Assembly: GCA_025050535.1 (NCBI GenBank)
Contig: JALBVF010000002.1
Location: forward strand, 24,001 to 88,000
DNA length: 64,000 bases
Source of the DNA: Candidatus Protistibacter heckmannii
GTDB lineage: Bacteria > Pseudomonadota > Gammaproteobacteria > Burkholderiales > Burkholderiaceae
Direction: 5' to 3'
Shown here in pieces: positions 14,541 to 25,953 of this stretch; the first letter of the stretch is position 1, and each line of letters starts with the position of its first letter. Below the pieces are notes generated by a model, which saw only the letters and a list, made by a program, of their open reading frames with translations, was not told where the DNA came from and made no database searches. Made by a program: the position numbers and the translations under genes.

Positions 14541-14571
14541 CAAAAAAGCCAAGCTGGGCCTGGCTTTTTGT
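14541..14571 (-). terminator. Intrinsic terminator at the end of the alpha operon
   Basis: The minus strand reads AAAAAGCCAGGCCCAGCTTGGCTTTTTTG: an AAAAAGCCA/TGGCTTTTT stem with a T run, 48 bases after the rplQ stop. It would end the long ribosomal transcript. By symmetry it may also work from the other side. Confidence 0.85.
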
Positions 14572-14618
14572 TGCTTGCATCCGCGGCGCGCCCAGCGCAA
14601 ACCCGGCACGCCGGCCGA

Positions 14619-15005
14619 TCAGGCCTCGGCAGCCTCTTCGGCGACTTCCGGACGGTCGACCAGCTCGACCAGCGCCATCGGCGCATTGTCGCCCTGGCGG
14701 AAGCCGAACTTCAGGATGCGCAGGTAGCCACCGGGACGGGTGGCGTAGCGCGGGCCGAGTTCGGTGAAGAGCTTGGTGACGTTCTCGCGGTTGCGCAGAC
14801 GGTCGAAGGCCAGACGGCGGTTCGACAGGTTGTCTTTCTTGCCCAGGGTGATCAGGGGCTCGACGACCTTGCGCAGTTCCTTAGCCTTGGGCAGCGTGGT
14901 CTTGATGGCCTCGTGCTCGATCAACGAGTTGGACATGTTCCTCAGCATCGCCAGACGGTGCGAGGAGGTGCGGTTCAGTTTTCTCAATCCATGGCCGTGA
15001 CGCAT
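14619..15005 (-). CDS. rplQ: 50S ribosomal protein L17
   Basis: L17 binds domain III of 23S rRNA near the exit tunnel. The 128 residues begin with the conserved [17 protein letters not shown] and contain the [10 protein letters not shown] and [20 protein letters not shown] motifs. The last 14 residues are acidic and variable. It is the last gene of the alpha operon, 96 bases after rpoA, with a terminator directly behind. Confidence 0.98.
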   Translation of the reverse strand: MRHGHGLRKLNRTSSHRLAMLRNMSNSLIEHEAIKTTLPKAKELRKVVEPLITLGKKDNLSNRRLAFDRLRNRENVTKLFTELGPRYATRPGGYLRILKFGFRQGDNAPMALVELVDRPEVAEEAAEA

Positions 15006-15101
15006 GGTATTTCCTTTCAGTTAGTCTAAATTCCAGCTCTTCTATCCCCCGGAGACTTGCTCCGGGGGCGGGCAGCTTGGGTTGGTTCGATTACGACAGG
15101 C

Positions 15102-16079
15102 TCAGCGGTCCAGGCCGGCGGGCGGCCAGCTTTCCAGTTTCATGCCCAGGGTCAGGCCACGCGAGGCCAGCACTTCCTTGATTTCGTTGAGCGACTTGCG
15201 ACCCAGGTTCGGGGTCTTGAGCAGCTCGTTTTCGGTACGCTGGATCAGGTCGCCGATGTAGTAGATGTTTTCGGCCTTGAGGCAGTTGGCCGAACGCACC
15301 GTCAGCTCGAGGTCGTCGACCGGACGCAGCAGGATCGGATCGATCTGCGGCGCGCGGGCGGCGGCTTCAGCCGACGCTTCGGTGCCTTCCAGGGTGGCGA
15401 ACACGGACAGCTGATCGACCAGGATGCGGGCCGACTGGCGGATCGCTTCCTCGGGCGAGATCACGCCGTTGGTTTCAATGTTCATCACCAGCTTGTCGAG
15501 GTCGGTGCGCTGTTCAACGCGGGCTGATTCGACGGCGTAGCTGACGCGGCGCACGGGGCTGAACGAGGCGTCCAGAACGATGCGGCCGATCTGGGTGCTG
15601 GCTTCATCGGCGTACTTGCGCACGTTGCCCGGCAAGTAGCCGCGGCCCTTCTCGACACGCAACTGCATGTCGATCTTGCCGCCGGCGGACAGATGCGCCA
15701 CCACGTGGTTCGGATTGATGATCTCGACGTCGTGCGGCACTTCGATGTCGCCCGCCATGACCAAGCCTTCGCCGTCCTTGCGCAGGGTCAGGGTGACTTC
15801 GTCGCGGTTGTGGAGCTTGAAGACCACGCCCTTGAGGTTGAGCAGCAGGTTGACGACGTCTTCCTGCACGCCGTCGATGGTCGAGTACTCGTGCACCACG
15901 CCAGCGATCGTCACCTGGGTGGGCGCAAAGCCGACCATGGATGAAAGCAGCACGCGGCGCAGCGCGTTGCCCAGCGTGTGGCCGTAGCCGCGTTCAAACG
16001 GCTCCATCACGACCTTGGCGTGATTCTCGCCCAGGGGCTCGACCGAAATGATTCTAGGTTTAAGAAGCGCTGTTGCCAT
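15102..16079 (-). CDS. rpoA: RNA polymerase alpha subunit
   Basis: Forms the dimer on which RNA polymerase assembles and contacts UP elements and activators. The 325 residues show the N-terminal dimerisation domain ([18 protein letters not shown] about 30-47, up to about 235), a linker, and the C-terminal helix-hairpin-helix domain. The latter carries the DNA-contact motif [19 protein letters not shown]. It sits between rpsD (172 bases upstream) and rplQ. The rather long rpsD-rpoA gap may hold an extra promoter; none is convincing. Confidence 0.98.
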   Translation of the reverse strand: MATALLKPRIISVEPLGENHAKVVMEPFERGYGHTLGNALRRVLLSSMVGFAPTQVTIAGVVHEYSTIDGVQEDVVNLLLNLKGVVFKLHNRDEVTLTLRKDGEGLVMAGDIEVPHDVEIINPNHVVAHLSAGGKIDMQLRVEKGRGYLPGNVRKYADEASTQIGRIVLDASFSPVRRVSYAVESARVEQRTDLDKLVMNIETNGVISPEEAIRQSARILVDQLSVFATLEGTEASAEAAARAPQIDPILLRPVDDLELTVRSANCLKAENIYYIGDLIQRTENELLKTPNLGRKSLNEIKEVLASRGLTLGMKLESWPPAGLDR

Positions 16080-16251
16080 TCATTTTCCCTTTTCAATACC
16101 CTCGGTTCATTACACCGATAAGGCTGATTGCTGCATGCTGCAAAAATAATTCTGTACGGCGCTTAAAACGAACTTTGGCCCGACCTCCGAAGCCGCGCGT
16201 TGGCGATCGAAGGCGGGGCCATTCCGGCGCGCAGTTCGCGCGCTGTAGCGA

Positions 16252-16875
<624 letters not shown>

Positions 16876-16964
16876 GTTCTTTCCTTATCTCTAGTACGCT
16901 GTCTGCATTTCCGGCAGCGGTCCGCTCAATCGCGGACTGTGGGCTTATCGGATGCTGCGAAAAC

Positions 16965-17366
16965 TTAGATGCGGCGGCGCTTTGGAGCGCGGCAGCCGTT
17001 GTGCGGAACCGGCGTGACGTCGGAGATCTGCACGATCTTGATGCCCAGCGAGTTCAGCGCGCGCACGGCGGATTCACGGCCGGGGCCGGGGCCCTTGATG
17101 CGCACTTCCAGATTCTTGATGCCGCATTCCTGCGCGGCGCGGCCGGCGTTCTCAGCCGCCACCTGGGCCGCGAACGGGGTCGACTTGCGCGAGCCCTTGA
17201 AGCCCTGGCCGCCAGACGTCGCCCACGACAGAGCATTGCCCTGGCGGTCGGTGATGGTGATGATGGTGTTGTTGAACGAGGCGTGGACGTGGACAATGCC
17301 GTCCGCCACGTTCTTCTTGACCTTCTTGCGCGCGCGCTGGGCCGAGGTATTGGGTGCTTTTGCCAT
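16965..17366 (-). CDS. rpsK: 30S ribosomal protein S11
   Basis: Part of the 30S platform near the Shine-Dalgarno helix. The 133 residues contain [19 protein letters not shown] and the conserved C-terminal motif [17 protein letters not shown]. It lies 24 bases after rpsM and is followed by rpsD. Confidence 0.98.
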   Translation of the reverse strand: MAKAPNTSAQRARKKVKKNVADGIVHVHASFNNTIITITDRQGNALSWATSGGQGFKGSRKSTPFAAQVAAENAGRAAQECGIKNLEVRIKGPGPGRESAVRALNSLGIKIVQISDVTPVPHNGCRAPKRRRI

Positions 17367-17390
17367 GATTTTGCCTATGCGATATCCGGT

Positions 17391-17756
17391 TTACTTCTTG
17401 AGCGAAGCTGCGGCACGGCGCGGACCCTTGCGGGTGCGGGCGTTGGTGCGGGTTCGCTGACCGCGCACGGGAAGGCCGCGGCGATGGCGCAGGCCGCGGT
17501 AGCAGCCCAGGTCCATCAGACGCTTGATGCTCATGGTCACTTCGCGGCGCAGATCGCCCTCGACCGTGAACTTGTTGACTTCGTCACGGAGTTTTTCGAG
17601 ATCGGCGTCGGTCAGATCTTTGATCTTCTTGGTGCTCGGCACGCCGGCGGCTTCGCAGATCACGCGAGCGCGAGGACGGCCGATGCCGTGGATCGCGGTC
17701 AGGCCGATTTCGGTGTGCTGATGGTTGGGGATATTGACCCCTGCAATACGTGCCAT
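17391..17756 (-). CDS. rpsM: 30S ribosomal protein S13
   Basis: Head protein contacting the P-site tRNA and the L5 bridge. The 121 residues begin [12 protein letters not shown], include the helix-turn-helix [11 protein letters not shown], and end in the basic tail [19 protein letters not shown]. It follows rpmJ by 34 bases. Confidence 0.98.
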   Translation of the reverse strand: MARIAGVNIPNHQHTEIGLTAIHGIGRPRARVICEAAGVPSTKKIKDLTDADLEKLRDEVNKFTVEGDLRREVTMSIKRLMDLGCYRGLRHRRGLPVRGQRTRTNARTRKGPRRAAASLKK

Positions 17757-17790
17757 AGTGGTAAGTCCTTTAGTTCACCTGGTGCCGGGA

Positions 17791-17907
17791 TCAACCCTGG
17801 CGCTGCTTGTGACGGGGATCGGACGAGCAGATCACCCGGACCACGCCCTTGCGCTTGATCACTTTGCAGTTACGGCAAATGCACTTCACGGATGCCATCA
17901 CTTTCAT
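17791..17907 (-). CDS. rpmJ: 50S ribosomal protein L36
   Basis: A 38-residue protein opening [19 protein letters not shown]. The zinc ligands Cys11, Cys14, Cys27 and His33 are all present, so this is the C+ form. It lies between infA (42 bases upstream) and rpsM (34 bases downstream), its normal place at the spc/alpha boundary. Confidence 0.97.
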   Translation of the reverse strand: MKVMASVKCICRNCKVIKRKGVVRVICSSDPRHKQRQG

Positions 17908-17949
17908 TTTCTTTTCCTCTCACCAAATCGTAGCGCTGTTATCACGCAC

Positions 17950-18168
17950 TCACTTCGCCCGGAAGACGATGCGCACGCGCGACAGGTCATACGGGGTCAG
18001 CTCGACCGTTACCTTGTCGCCCGGCAGGATGCGGATGTAGTTCATCCGCATCTTCCCGGAGATATGCCCCAGCACGACATGTCCGTTCTCCAGTTTCACG
18101 CGAAAAGTTGCGTTGGGCAGGTTTTCCAGCACTTCACCCTGCATCTGGATAGCGTCGTCTTTTGCCAT
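17950..18168 (-). CDS. infA: Translation initiation factor IF-1
   Basis: A 72-residue S1/OB-fold protein that blocks the ribosomal A site during initiation. It contains the conserved [20 protein letters not shown] and [21 protein letters not shown]. It lies between secY and rpmJ, with 42-base gaps on both sides. Betaproteobacteria often carry a second IF-1 elsewhere. Confidence 0.97.
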   Translation of the reverse strand: MAKDDAIQMQGEVLENLPNATFRVKLENGHVVLGHISGKMRMNYIRILPGDKVTVELTPYDLSRVRIVFRAK

Positions 18169-18210
18169 GCTGTGCGTTTCTGTTTCCCATTCCGCCCGGT
18201 CCGATGCCGT

Positions 18211-19542
18211 TCAGCGCGAGCTCAGACCACCTCTGAAATTCTTCTTCAGCAGAGACTCGTACTGCTGGGACATGATGTAGGAATTCACCTGCGCCATGAA
18301 GTCCATGGTCACCACCACGATGATCAGCAGCGAAGTGCCGCCGAAGTAAAACGGTACGTTCCAGCGCAGCACCAGAAATTCCGGCAGCAGGCAGACCAGG
18401 GCCATGTACGCGGCGCCGGTCAGCGTCAGGCGCGTCAGGATCTTGTCCACGTAGCGCGCGGTCTGCTCGCCCGGACGGATGCCCGGAACGAAGGCGCCGC
18501 TCTTCTTCAGGTTGTCCGCGGTTTCCCAGCTGTTGAACACCAGAGCCGTATAGAAGAAGCAGAAGAACAGAATCGCGCCCGCATACAGCAGCATGTACGC
18601 CGGCTGGCCCGGCGACAGCGTCGCCGCCACATCCTTGACCACACGGATCACCGCGCTGTCGCTGGAGCCCGAGGTGAAGAAGTTCGCGATCGTGGTCGGG
18701 AACAGGATGATCGACGAAGCAAAGATCGGCGGAATCACACCGGCCATGTTCAGCTTCAGAGGCAGATGCGAAGACTGCCCGCCGTACACCTTGTTGCCGA
18801 CCTGGCGCTTGGCGTAGTTCACCAGGATCTTGCGCTGGCCGCGTTCGACGAACACGACGAAGAAGGTCACCGCCGCCACGATCGCTACGATCAGGATCGC
18901 CGCGATGATGCTCATCGAGCCGGTGCGCACCAGTTCAAACAGACCGCCGACCGCGTTGGGCAGGCCCGCCGCGATACCACCGAAGATGATGATCGAGATG
19001 CCGTTGCCGATGCCGCGCTCGGTGATCTGCTCACCCAGCCACATCAGGAACATCGTGCCCGTCACCAGGGTGACCACCGTCGTCAGACGGAACAGCATGC
19101 CCGGCTCCAGCACCAGCCCTTGCTGCGCTTCAAGCGCGAAGGAGATGCCGAAGGCCTGGAAGGTCGCCAGGAACACGGTCGCGTAGCGGGTGTACTGGGT
19201 GATCTTACGGGTGCCGGCCTGGCCTTCCTTCTTCAGCGCTTCGAGCGAAGGAATGACGATGGTCAGCAGCTGCATGATGATCGACGCAGTGATGTAGGGC
19301 ATGATGCCCAGCGCAAACACCGTGAAGCGCGACAGTGCGCCACCCGAGAATAGGTTGAACATCCCGAGGATGCCGCCCTGCTGGCCCTGGAACAGCTTGG
19401 CCAGCAGGTCCGGGTCGATGCCGGGCACCGGGATGTGCGCGCCGATACGGTACACCACGAGCGCGAGCAGCAGGAACACCAGACGGCGACGCAGGTCGCC
19501 GTACTTGACGGAGCTCTTTCCATTAGCTTGCGCAGTTGCCAA
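18211..19542 (-). CDS. secY: Protein translocase subunit SecY
   Basis: Channel-forming subunit of the SecYEG translocon. The 443 residues show about ten membrane segments. The plug region follows the first helix ([32 protein letters not shown]), and the conserved cytoplasmic loop [12 protein letters not shown] lies in the second half. It is in the spc operon, 31 bases after rplO. Its partner secE is at 45.6 kb; secG is not in the window. Confidence 0.98.
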   Translation of the reverse strand: MATAQANGKSSVKYGDLRRRLVFLLLALVVYRIGAHIPVPGIDPDLLAKLFQGQQGGILGMFNLFSGGALSRFTVFALGIMPYITASIIMQLLTIVIPSLEALKKEGQAGTRKITQYTRYATVFLATFQAFGISFALEAQQGLVLEPGMLFRLTTVVTLVTGTMFLMWLGEQITERGIGNGISIIIFGGIAAGLPNAVGGLFELVRTGSMSIIAAILIVAIVAAVTFFVVFVERGQRKILVNYAKRQVGNKVYGGQSSHLPLKLNMAGVIPPIFASSIILFPTTIANFFTSGSSDSAVIRVVKDVAATLSPGQPAYMLLYAGAILFFCFFYTALVFNSWETADNLKKSGAFVPGIRPGEQTARYVDKILTRLTLTGAAYMALVCLLPEFLVLRWNVPFYFGGTSLLIIVVVTMDFMAQVNSYIMSQQYESLLKKNFRGGLSSR

Positions 19543-19573
19543 GATCTCTCTCGCTTAAATCAGTACTGACCGA

Positions 19574-20008
19574 TCAGGCCGCGACCGAGCCGCCAGCCGC
19601 TTCCACGGCAGCCTTGGCGCCATCCGTCGCCGCAATGCCCTTGAGGGTCACGGCACGGGTCAGCTCGCCGGATTTCACCAGCTTGACGGACTTGACCAGC
19701 TCGCCGACCAAGCCGGCTTGCTTGAGGGTCAGCAGATCCACGTCGGCCACGCCCAGACCTTCGAGGTCGGAGAGGCGGACTTCCGCGGTGAATTCCTTGG
19801 TCAGCGAGGCAAAGCCGCGCTTGGGCAGACGACGATACAGTGGCATCTGGCCGCCTTCGAAGCCGACCTTGTGAAAGCCGCCCGAACGCGACTTCTGACC
19901 CTTGTGGCCACGGCCGGCGGCCTTGCCCAGGCCGGAACCGATGCCGCGACCCACGCGACGGCGTGGACGCTTGGAGCCGGCGCCCGGCTTCAGAGAATTG
20001 AGCTCCAT
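19574..20008 (-). CDS. rplO: 50S ribosomal protein L15
   Basis: L15 of 144 residues, with the glycine/arginine-rich N-terminus ([27 protein letters not shown]) that penetrates the 50S core, and the [13 protein letters not shown] motif. Its start codon shares one base with the rpmD stop, so the two are probably translationally coupled. Confidence 0.98.
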   Translation of the reverse strand: MELNSLKPGAGSKRPRRRVGRGIGSGLGKAAGRGHKGQKSRSGGFHKVGFEGGQMPLYRRLPKRGFASLTKEFTAEVRLSDLEGLGVADVDLLTLKQAGLVGELVKSVKLVKSGELTRAVTLKGIAATDGAKAAVEAAGGSVAA

Positions 20009-20190
20009 TATCCGATCACCTTCACCAGGTAGGACACCTTGTTGATCATGCCGCGGACGGCGGGCGTGTCCTGCCGTTCCGACACCGAATTGATCCGGCG
20101 CAGGCCCAGGCCACGCACTGTGGCGCGATGCGATTCGCGCGTGCCGATCAAGCCGCGCACGAGTTGAATCTTGATCTTTTTGTCTGACAT
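20008..20190 (-). CDS. rpmD: 50S ribosomal protein L30
   Basis: A 60-residue protein with [25 protein letters not shown], the standard L30 core. The stop overlaps the rplO start by one base, and it lies 29 bases after rpsE. Confidence 0.97.
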   Translation of the reverse strand: MSDKKIKIQLVRGLIGTRESHRATVRGLGLRRINSVSERQDTPAVRGMINKVSYLVKVIG

Positions 20191-20219
20191 TTTGTCACCT
20201 GTCTACGTTCCCCCCGGCA

Positions 20220-20738
20220 TCAGCCGAGGATTTCTTCCACGGTCTTGCCGCGCTTGGCGGCGATTTCCGCGGGGGTGCTCATCTTGCGCAGGCCGTCGAG
20301 GGTAGCGCGCACCATGTTGTACGGGTTGGTCGAGCCGAGCGACTTGGCGACCACATTGGCCACGCCCATCACCTCGAAGATCGCGCGCATCGGACCTCCG
20401 GCGATCACGCCAGCACCTTCCTTAGCGGGAGCGATCAGCACCACGGAGGCGCCGTGCTCACCGGTCACGGAATGCTGCAGGGTATTGCCACGCAGGGGCA
20501 CCTTGAACATCTTGCGGCGGGCTTCTTCCATCGCCTTTTGCACGGCGACCGGCACTTCCTTGGCCTTGCCCTTGCCCATGCCGATACGGCCATCGCCGTC
20601 ACCGACCACCACGAGAGCCGCGAAGCCCAAGATACGGCCGCCCTTCACCACCTTGGTGACGCGGTTGACCGCAATCATCTTCTCGCGAAGACCGTCGTCG
20701 CGCTCTTCAGCCTGCACTCTCGCTTGCACTTTTGCCAT
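20220..20738 (-). CDS. rpsE: 30S ribosomal protein S5
   Basis: Decoding-fidelity protein of 172 residues, with the double-stranded RNA-binding N-terminal domain ([19 protein letters not shown], about 19-37) and the C-terminal domain including [16 protein letters not shown]. It lies between rplR (9 bases) and rpmD (29 bases). Confidence 0.98.
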   Translation of the reverse strand: MAKVQARVQAEERDDGLREKMIAVNRVTKVVKGGRILGFAALVVVGDGDGRIGMGKGKAKEVPVAVQKAMEEARRKMFKVPLRGNTLQHSVTGEHGASVVLIAPAKEGAGVIAGGPMRAIFEVMGVANVVAKSLGSTNPYNMVRATLDGLRKMSTPAEIAAKRGKTVEEILG

Positions 20739-20747
20739 GGCGAATCC

Positions 20748-21104
20748 TTAGAACTTGAGGCCGGCTTCACGCGCGGCGTCGGCCAGCGCCTTGACGCGGC
20801 CGTGGTAGCGGAAGCCCGCACGATCGAACGCAACGGTCTCGACGCCGGCTGCCTTGGCGCGCTCGGCAATACGCTTGCCGATCACCGTGGCGGCGGTGGC
20901 ACTGCCGCCCTTGCCGTCGATTTCCTTGCGGACTTCGGCTTCGACCGTCGACGCCGAGGCCAGCACCTTAGCGCCGTCGGTGGAGAACACCTGGGCGTAG
21001 ATGTGCTGGTTGGTGCGATGCACACTCAGGCGATTGGCCTTGAGCTCGGCGATCTTGAGCCGGGCCTGGCGGGCACGGCGCAAACGGGATTGTTTCTTGT
21101 CCAT
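20748..21104 (-). CDS. rplR: 50S ribosomal protein L18
   Basis: 5S rRNA-binding protein of 118 residues, with basic N-terminus [16 protein letters not shown] and the conserved [24 protein letters not shown] ending. It lies 11 bases after rplF and 9 before rpsE. Confidence 0.98.
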   Translation of the reverse strand: MDKKQSRLRRARQARLKIAELKANRLSVHRTNQHIYAQVFSTDGAKVLASASTVEAEVRKEIDGKGGSATAATVIGKRIAERAKAAGVETVAFDRAGFRYHGRVKALADAAREAGLKF

Positions 21105-21115
21105 GATTCTCGGCC

Positions 21116-21649
21116 TTACTTCTTCTTGGTTTCTTTGAGCAGCACGACTTCGTCGGCATAACGAACGCCCTTGCCCTTATAAAACTCAGGTTGGCGGTAA
21201 GCGCGCACTTCGGCTGCCACCTGGCCGACCTTCTGACGGTCGGAACCCTTGATGATGATTTCCGCCTGGGTGGGTGTTTCAGCCTTCACGCCTTCAGGCA
21301 TCTCATGCTCGACGTCGTGCGAGAAGCCCAGCTGCAGTTTAAGCTTGTTGCCTTGCGCCTGGGCGCGGTAACCCACACCGACCAGATTCAGCTTCTTTTC
21401 GAAGCCCGTGGACACGCCGCGGACCATGTTGTTCACCAGGGCGCGCATCGTGCCTTGCAGGGCATTGGATTCGCGGCTGTCGTTGACGGCGGCGAACGTG
21501 ACCACGCCGTTCTCAACGGACATGGTGACCAGCGCATTCAGCGGCATGGTCAGCGTGGCCAGCGAACCCTTGACGGTGACGATGCCGTCCTTCAGGGTGA
21601 CTTCAACGCCCTTGGGCAGTTGGATGGGAGCCTTACCTACACGAGACAT
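21116..21649 (-). CDS. rplF: 50S ribosomal protein L6
   Basis: Two-domain protein near the factor-binding site. The 177 residues open [17 protein letters not shown] and contain the C-terminal signature [14 protein letters not shown]. It lies 10 bases after rpsH. Confidence 0.98.
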   Translation of the reverse strand: MSRVGKAPIQLPKGVEVTLKDGIVTVKGSLATLTMPLNALVTMSVENGVVTFAAVNDSRESNALQGTMRALVNNMVRGVSTGFEKKLNLVGVGYRAQAQGNKLKLQLGFSHDVEHEMPEGVKAETPTQAEIIIKGSDRQKVGQVAAEVRAYRQPEFYKGKGVRYADEVVLLKETKKK

Positions 21650-21659
21650 GGTGCACTCC

Positions 21660-22055
21660 TTAAGCCACGTAGCAGATGACTTCGCCGCCCACGCCAGTGG
21701 CGCGAGCCTTGCGGTCGGTCATCACGCCCTTGGGGGTCGAGACGATGGCGACGCCCAGGCCGTTCATGACCTGAGGAATCTCGTGGCGGCCTTTGTACAC
21801 ACGCAGGCCGGGGCGGGAAACCCGCTCCAAACGCTCGATGACCGGGCGGCCGGCGTAGTACTTCAGGGAAATCGTCAGGACGGGCTTGGACGCGTCGCCT
21901 TGGACTTCGTAACCATCGATATAGCCTTCATCCTTCAGGACGTTGGAAATCGCCACCTTCACCTTGGACGAAGGCATGACCACCGACTGCTTCTCCACCG
22001 CCTGGGCATTGCGGATTCGCGTCAGCATATCGGCGATTGGATCGCTCATGCTCAT
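21660..22055 (-). CDS. rpsH: 30S ribosomal protein S8
   Basis: 16S rRNA-binding protein and, in E. coli, feedback repressor of the spc operon. The 131 residues include [14 protein letters not shown] and the C-terminal [26 protein letters not shown] second in-frame ATG two codons later is possible; MSMSDPIAD is the usual Burkholderiales opening. It follows rpsN by 25 bases. Confidence 0.98.
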   Translation of the reverse strand: MSMSDPIADMLTRIRNAQAVEKQSVVMPSSKVKVAISNVLKDEGYIDGYEVQGDASKPVLTISLKYYAGRPVIERLERVSRPGLRVYKGRHEIPQVMNGLGVAIVSTPKGVMTDRKARATGVGGEVICYVA

Positions 22056-22080
22056 ACTGTTTCTCCTCTAGCCTAGCGGT

Positions 22081-22386
22081 TTACCAGCTGGCCTTGGTCA
22101 GGCCAGGGATTTCGCCCTTGAAGCCAATTTCACGGATCTTGCTGCGGGCCAGGCCGAACTTGCGGAACACACCGCGGGGACGGCCGGTCAGCGCGCAGCG
22201 GTTGCGCTGACGCGTCGGGTTGGCGTTGCGCGGCAGCTGCTGCAGCTTGAGACGCGCTTCATAGCGCTCCTCTTCCGTCTTTGACTGGTCGGCGATGAGC
22301 GCCTTGAGCTCGGCACGGCGAGCTGCATACTTGGCGACCAGCTTGGCGCGCTTCTTTTCGCGCTCAATCAGGGAAAGTTTTGCCAC
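22081..22386 (-). CDS. rpsN: 30S ribosomal protein S14
   Basis: S14 of 101 residues, the long zinc-free type with no CxxC pairs. The C-terminal signature [23 protein letters not shown] is intact. It lies 9 bases after rplE. Confidence 0.98.
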   Translation of the reverse strand: MAKLSLIEREKKRAKLVAKYAARRAELKALIADQSKTEEERYEARLKLQQLPRNANPTRQRNRCALTGRPRGVFRKFGLARSKIREIGFKGEIPGLTKASW

Positions 22387-22395
22387 GTTAGCCTC

Positions 22396-22938
22396 TTAAT
22401 TGCGGAACGGGAATTTGAATGCGGCGAGCAGAGCCTTGGCTTCCTCGTCGTTCTTCGCGGTCGTCGTGATGCTGATGTTCATACCCCGCAGCGCGTCGAT
22501 CTTGTCGTACTCAATTTCGGGGAAGATGATCTGCTCTTTGACGCCGATGTTGTAGTTGCCACGGCCGTCGAAAGCACGGCCAGACACGCCACGGAAGTCA
22601 CGCACGCGCGGCAGAGACACGGTGATGAAGCGATCCAGGAACTCGAACATGCTTTGACCGCGCAGGGTCACCATGCACCCGATCGGGTAGCCCTGACGGA
22701 TCTTGAAGCCGGCGATTGCCTTGCGGGCCTTCGTGACCACGGGCTTCTGGCCGGCGATCTTGGTCAGATCGCTAACGGCGTTTTCGATCAGCTTCTTGTC
22801 GTTGACGGCTTCGCCAACACCCATGTTCAGGGTGATCTTCAGGAAGCGCGGGACCTCCATCACCGACTTGTAGCCGAACTTGACCATCAGGTCGGGGACG
22901 ACTTTTTCTTTATAAAATTCTTGCAGACGGGCAGCCAT
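22396..22938 (-). CDS. rplE: 50S ribosomal protein L5
   Basis: 5S rRNA-binding protein of the central protuberance. The 180 residues include [14 protein letters not shown], the [11 protein letters not shown] motif and the C-terminal [20 protein letters not shown]. It follows rplX by 24 bases. Confidence 0.98.
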   Translation of the reverse strand: MAARLQEFYKEKVVPDLMVKFGYKSVMEVPRFLKITLNMGVGEAVNDKKLIENAVSDLTKIAGQKPVVTKARKAIAGFKIRQGYPIGCMVTLRGQSMFEFLDRFITVSLPRVRDFRGVSGRAFDGRGNYNIGVKEQIIFPEIEYDKIDALRGMNISITTTAKNDEEAKALLAAFKFPFRN

Positions 22939-22962
22939 GCTTATCCTCTCTCTAGCCCAGAA

Positions 22963-23271
22963 TCAAGCAGCCAGGACGGCGCCGGTCGCCTTCAGGACGC
23001 GCACCTTCTTGCGGCCCTCGACCTGGATCGCCACCCGCGACGGCTTGCCATTGGCATCCACGAGCGCAACGTTGGAAATCTGAATCGGCATGACCTTGTC
23101 GACGATGCCGCCCTGCACGCCCAACACGGGGTTGGGACGCATATTCTTCTTGACGACGTTCACGCCTTCGACCGTCACGGTCTGCTCGGCCACGGTCAGC
23201 ACGGTGCCGCGCTTGCCCTTGTCCTTGCCGGTGATGACGATGACTTCGTCGCCTTTGCGGATCTTTTTCAT
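22963..23271 (-). CDS. rplX: 50S ribosomal protein L24
   Basis: Assembly-initiator protein with a KOW domain. The 102 residues open [20 protein letters not shown] and continue with [16 protein letters not shown]. It follows rplN by 26 bases. Confidence 0.98.
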   Translation of the reverse strand: MKKIRKGDEVIVITGKDKGKRGTVLTVAEQTVTVEGVNVVKKNMRPNPVLGVQGGIVDKVMPIQISNVALVDANGKPSRVAIQVEGRKKVRVLKATGAVLAA

Positions 23272-23297
23272 TTGGACTCTGCCTTTCTTAACCTGAT

Positions 23298-23666
23298 TTA
23301 CAGCACTTCAGACGCCAGGGAGACGATCTTCATAAAGCGCTCGGTACGCAGCTCACGGGTCACGGGCCCGAAGATGCGGGTGCCGATCGGCTCGAGCTTG
23401 GCGTTGAGCAGCACGGCGGCATTGCTGTCGAACTTGATCAGCGAACCATCGGGACGACGCACACCTTTGGCGGTGCGAACCACCACGGCGTTATAGATGT
23501 CGCCCTTCTTCACGCGACCACGCGGGGCAGCGTCCTTGACGCTGACCTTGATGATGTCGCCAATGCTGGCATAACGGCGTCTGGAGCCGCCAAGTACTTT
23601 AATGCACAAAACTTCGCGAGCACCGGTATTGTCGGCTACTTCTAGCCGGCTTTCTGTCTGGATCAT
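23298..23666 (-). CDS. rplN: 50S ribosomal protein L14
   Basis: L14 of 122 residues, contacting 16S rRNA at bridge B8. It opens [19 protein letters not shown] and contains the signature [20 protein letters not shown]. Unusually for this tightly packed cluster, it is separated from rpsQ by 215 bases, which contain a promoter-like sequence. Confidence 0.98.
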   Translation of the reverse strand: MIQTESRLEVADNTGAREVLCIKVLGGSRRRYASIGDIIKVSVKDAAPRGRVKKGDIYNAVVVRTAKGVRRPDGSLIKFDSNAAVLLNAKLEPIGTRIFGPVTRELRTERFMKIVSLASEVL

Positions 23667-23881
23667 GATTTTCTATCCCAACTTTTCCCGACGGGACATC
23701 CCGCCGGTCAGTCTTGGCCCAGTTGACGGCCCAGGCGCAAAAAGCGCCTCAAACCGTTAAAGGGTTACAGCAAGGCTTACCACAGTCTAAGGTCCGCTAG
23801 GAGAACCTTTACGACCCACAGCCCGGACGAATCCGAAAAAGACCGCTAGCATAGCACGATCTTCCGGAGCTGCAATACTTC
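23667..23881 (-). promoter_or_regulatory. Long rpsQ-rplN spacer with internal promoter candidate
   Basis: Most gaps within the S10-spc run are 2-30 bases, but this one is 215. On the minus strand it carries TTGCAG (23870-23875), a 16-base spacer and TATGCT (23848-23853), a plausible sigma70 promoter. Further on is a GGCGC-TTTTT-GCGCC hairpin (about 23737-23751) and a GCGGGATGTCCCG inverted repeat (about 23690-23703) close to the rplN start. The spacer probably marks the S10/spc operon boundary and may hold leader-type control; no specific protein-binding site is recognised. Confidence 0.55.
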
Positions 23882-24151
23882 TCAGATTACGCGCGCGGCC
23901 TCGACCAGGCGAGAAACCACCCAGGTCTTGGTGCGGGACAGAGGACGGCTTTCCTCGATCTCCACGGTGTCGCCTTCGTTGTACTGATTGGCTTCATCGT
24001 GGGCGTGGTATTTCTTGGACTTGACCACGTACTTGCCGTACAGCGGGTGCTTGACACGCTTTTCGACCAGGACGGTGACCGTCTTTTCCATCTTATTGCT
24101 GACCACGCGGCCGATCAGGACGCGCTTCAGGCTCTTTTCAATTTCGCTCAC
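23882..24151 (-). CDS. rpsQ: 30S ribosomal protein S17
   Basis: OB-fold 16S rRNA-binding protein of 89 residues, with [24 protein letters not shown] and the closing [16 protein letters not shown]. It is the last gene before the 215-base spacer and is 13 bases after rpmC. Confidence 0.98.
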   Translation of the reverse strand: MSEIEKSLKRVLIGRVVSNKMEKTVTVLVEKRVKHPLYGKYVVKSKKYHAHDEANQYNEGDTVEIEESRPLSRTKTWVVSRLVEAARVI

Positions 24152-24164
24152 AGTATGTGCTCGC

Positions 24165-24365
24165 TTATTTCGTGGCCGAGGCCTTCTCGGCCAGGACGGT
24201 GCGCACGCGGGTGATGTCGCGGCGAACCTTCTTCAGCTGGCTGTTGTTCTGCAGCTGCTGGGTGGCCTTTTGCATGCGCAGGCCAAACTGAGCCTTGAGC
24301 AGGTTGGACAGTTCCTTGTTCAGGCCTGCCACATCCTTGCTGCGGATTTCAGATGCTTTCATCAT
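24165..24365 (-). CDS. rpmC: 50S ribosomal protein L29
   Basis: A 66-residue alpha-helical protein at the tunnel exit, where trigger factor and SRP dock. It shows [24 protein letters not shown] and ends in the basic helix [14 protein letters not shown]. It lies 11 bases after rplP. Confidence 0.97.
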   Translation of the reverse strand: MMKASEIRSKDVAGLNKELSNLLKAQFGLRMQKATQQLQNNSQLKKVRRDITRVRTVLAEKASATK

Positions 24366-24376
24366 GTTCTCCTGGC

Positions 24377-24793
24377 TTAAGCGCCAACCTGGCGGATGAC
24401 GAAGGTCGTGGCGATGGGCAGCTTGGAGGCGGCCAGGCGGAACGCCTTTCGGGCCAGCGTCTCGTCCACGCCATCCATCTCGTACAGCACCTTGCCCGGT
24501 TGGATCTCGGCGACGTAATACTCCGGATTGCCTTTACCGTTACCCATACGGACTTCGGCAGGTTTGCGCGAAATGGGCTTGTCCGGGAAGATGCGGATCC
24601 AGATGCGGCCGCCACGCTTGATGTGGCGGGTCATGGCGCGACGGGCGGCTTCGATCTGACGGGCGGTCAGACGGCCACGGCCGACAGCCTTCAGGCCGTA
24701 TTCGCCGAAGGACACGGCGGCGCCACGGGTGGCGACACCGGTGTTGCGGCCCTTTTGCTCTTTACGGTACTTGCGGCGTTTCGGTTGCAGCAT
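24377..24793 (-). CDS. rplP: 50S ribosomal protein L16
   Basis: Protein near the peptidyl-transferase centre and A-site tRNA. The 138 residues open [21 protein letters not shown] and contain [20 protein letters not shown]. It starts only 2 bases after the rpsC stop, suggesting coupled translation. Confidence 0.98.
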   Translation of the reverse strand: MLQPKRRKYRKEQKGRNTGVATRGAAVSFGEYGLKAVGRGRLTARQIEAARRAMTRHIKRGGRIWIRIFPDKPISRKPAEVRMGNGKGNPEYYVAEIQPGKVLYEMDGVDETLARKAFRLAASKLPIATTFVIRQVGA

Positions 24794-24795
24794 GC

Positions 24796-25605
24796 TTATT
24801 CTCCAGTCTTTGGCTCAGCTGCGGGCTTGCGCACGTGCTTGCCGGCCGGCTTGGGCGCATCTGCGGACGGCGCGGCGCCTTCGCCTTCACGACCGCGGCG
24901 CGGGCCGGTGGTGCGGGAGGGACGACGAGCGCGCTTGTCTTCGGGCGCTTCCTCGACGACGGCCGGGGCATCATTGAGGCCCAGGTTGTCGCCCTTGTAG
25001 ATCCAGACCTTGACACCGATGATGCCGTAGGTGGTTTCGGCTTCGGAGAAGCCGTAGTCCACATCGGCACGCAGGGTATGCAGGGGAACGCGGCCTTCGC
25101 GGTACCACTCGGTACGGGCGATTTCAACGCCGTTCAGGCGGCCAGCGCACATGATCTTGATGCCCTTGGCGCCCAAGCGCATCGCGGCTTGGATCGTGCG
25201 GCGCATCGCGCGGCGGATGGTGATCCGCTTGACGATCTGCTGGGTGATGCCGTCAGCGGCGAGCTGGGCGTCCAGTTCGGGCTTGCGGATCTCTTTGATG
25301 CTGACGTGCACGGGCACGCTCATGCGCCGCTGCAGTTCGCTCCTGAGGATTTCGATATCCTCGCCCTTCTTGCCGATCACGACGCCCGGACGTGAGCTGA
25401 AGATCGTGATGCGGGCGTTCTTAGCAGGACGCTCGATGACCACGCGTCCGACGGAGGCGGACTTGAGCTTCTTCTTCAGGTAGTCGCGGACTTCGATGTC
25501 CTTTTGCAGCATGCCGGCGAAATTCGCGTTGTTGGCATACCAGCGCGACGACCAGTTACGGGTAACCGCAAGGCGGAAACCGGTCGGATGAATTTTCTGT
25601 CCCAT
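24796..25605 (-). CDS. rpsC: 30S ribosomal protein S3
   Basis: mRNA-entry-tunnel protein with a type II KH domain (about residues 40-110, including [17 protein letters not shown]) and the C-terminal S3 domain ([26 protein letters not shown]). At 269 residues it is about 35 longer than the E. coli protein. The extra Arg/Lys/Ala-rich tail after about 225 is common in Betaproteobacteria. It lies 9 bases after rplV. Confidence 0.98.
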   Translation of the reverse strand: MGQKIHPTGFRLAVTRNWSSRWYANNANFAGMLQKDIEVRDYLKKKLKSASVGRVVIERPAKNARITIFSSRPGVVIGKKGEDIEILRSELQRRMSVPVHVSIKEIRKPELDAQLAADGITQQIVKRITIRRAMRRTIQAAMRLGAKGIKIMCAGRLNGVEIARTEWYREGRVPLHTLRADVDYGFSEAETTYGIIGVKVWIYKGDNLGLNDAPAVVEEAPEDKRARRPSRTTGPRRGREGEGAAPSADAPKPAGKHVRKPAAEPKTGE

Positions 25606-25614
25606 CGTTAGCCC

Positions 25615-25944
25615 TTAGTTCCCAAGCGTCACAGTGATGTGACAGGTTTTTTTCTCAATGCGGTTGCCGCGGCCCTTGGCGCGAGCGGTGAAACGCTTGA
25701 GTGAGGCGCCCTTGTCGACGTAGATAGTCTTGACCTTCAGTTCGTCGATGTCAGCGCCTTCGTTGTGCTCGGCATTGGCGATGGCCGACTCGACCACCTT
25801 CTTGACGATCTCGGCAGCCTTTTTCGGGCTGAACGTCAGGATGTTCAGAGCGCGTGAGATGGGCAGGCCGCGGATTTGGTCAGCGACCAGGCGCGTCTTC
25901 TGCGCGGAAATGCGGGCGCCGCGATGAATGGCTTTGACTTCCAT
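25615..25944 (-). CDS. rplV: 50S ribosomal protein L22
   Basis: L22 of 109 residues, lining the exit tunnel. It shows [21 protein letters not shown] and the long hairpin that reaches into the tunnel ([20 protein letters not shown]). It lies 9 bases from both rpsS and rpsC. Confidence 0.98.
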   Translation of the reverse strand: MEVKAIHRGARISAQKTRLVADQIRGLPISRALNILTFSPKKAAEIVKKVVESAIANAEHNEGADIDELKVKTIYVDKGASLKRFTARAKGRGNRIEKKTCHITVTLGN

Positions 25945-25953
25945 GATGGCCCT

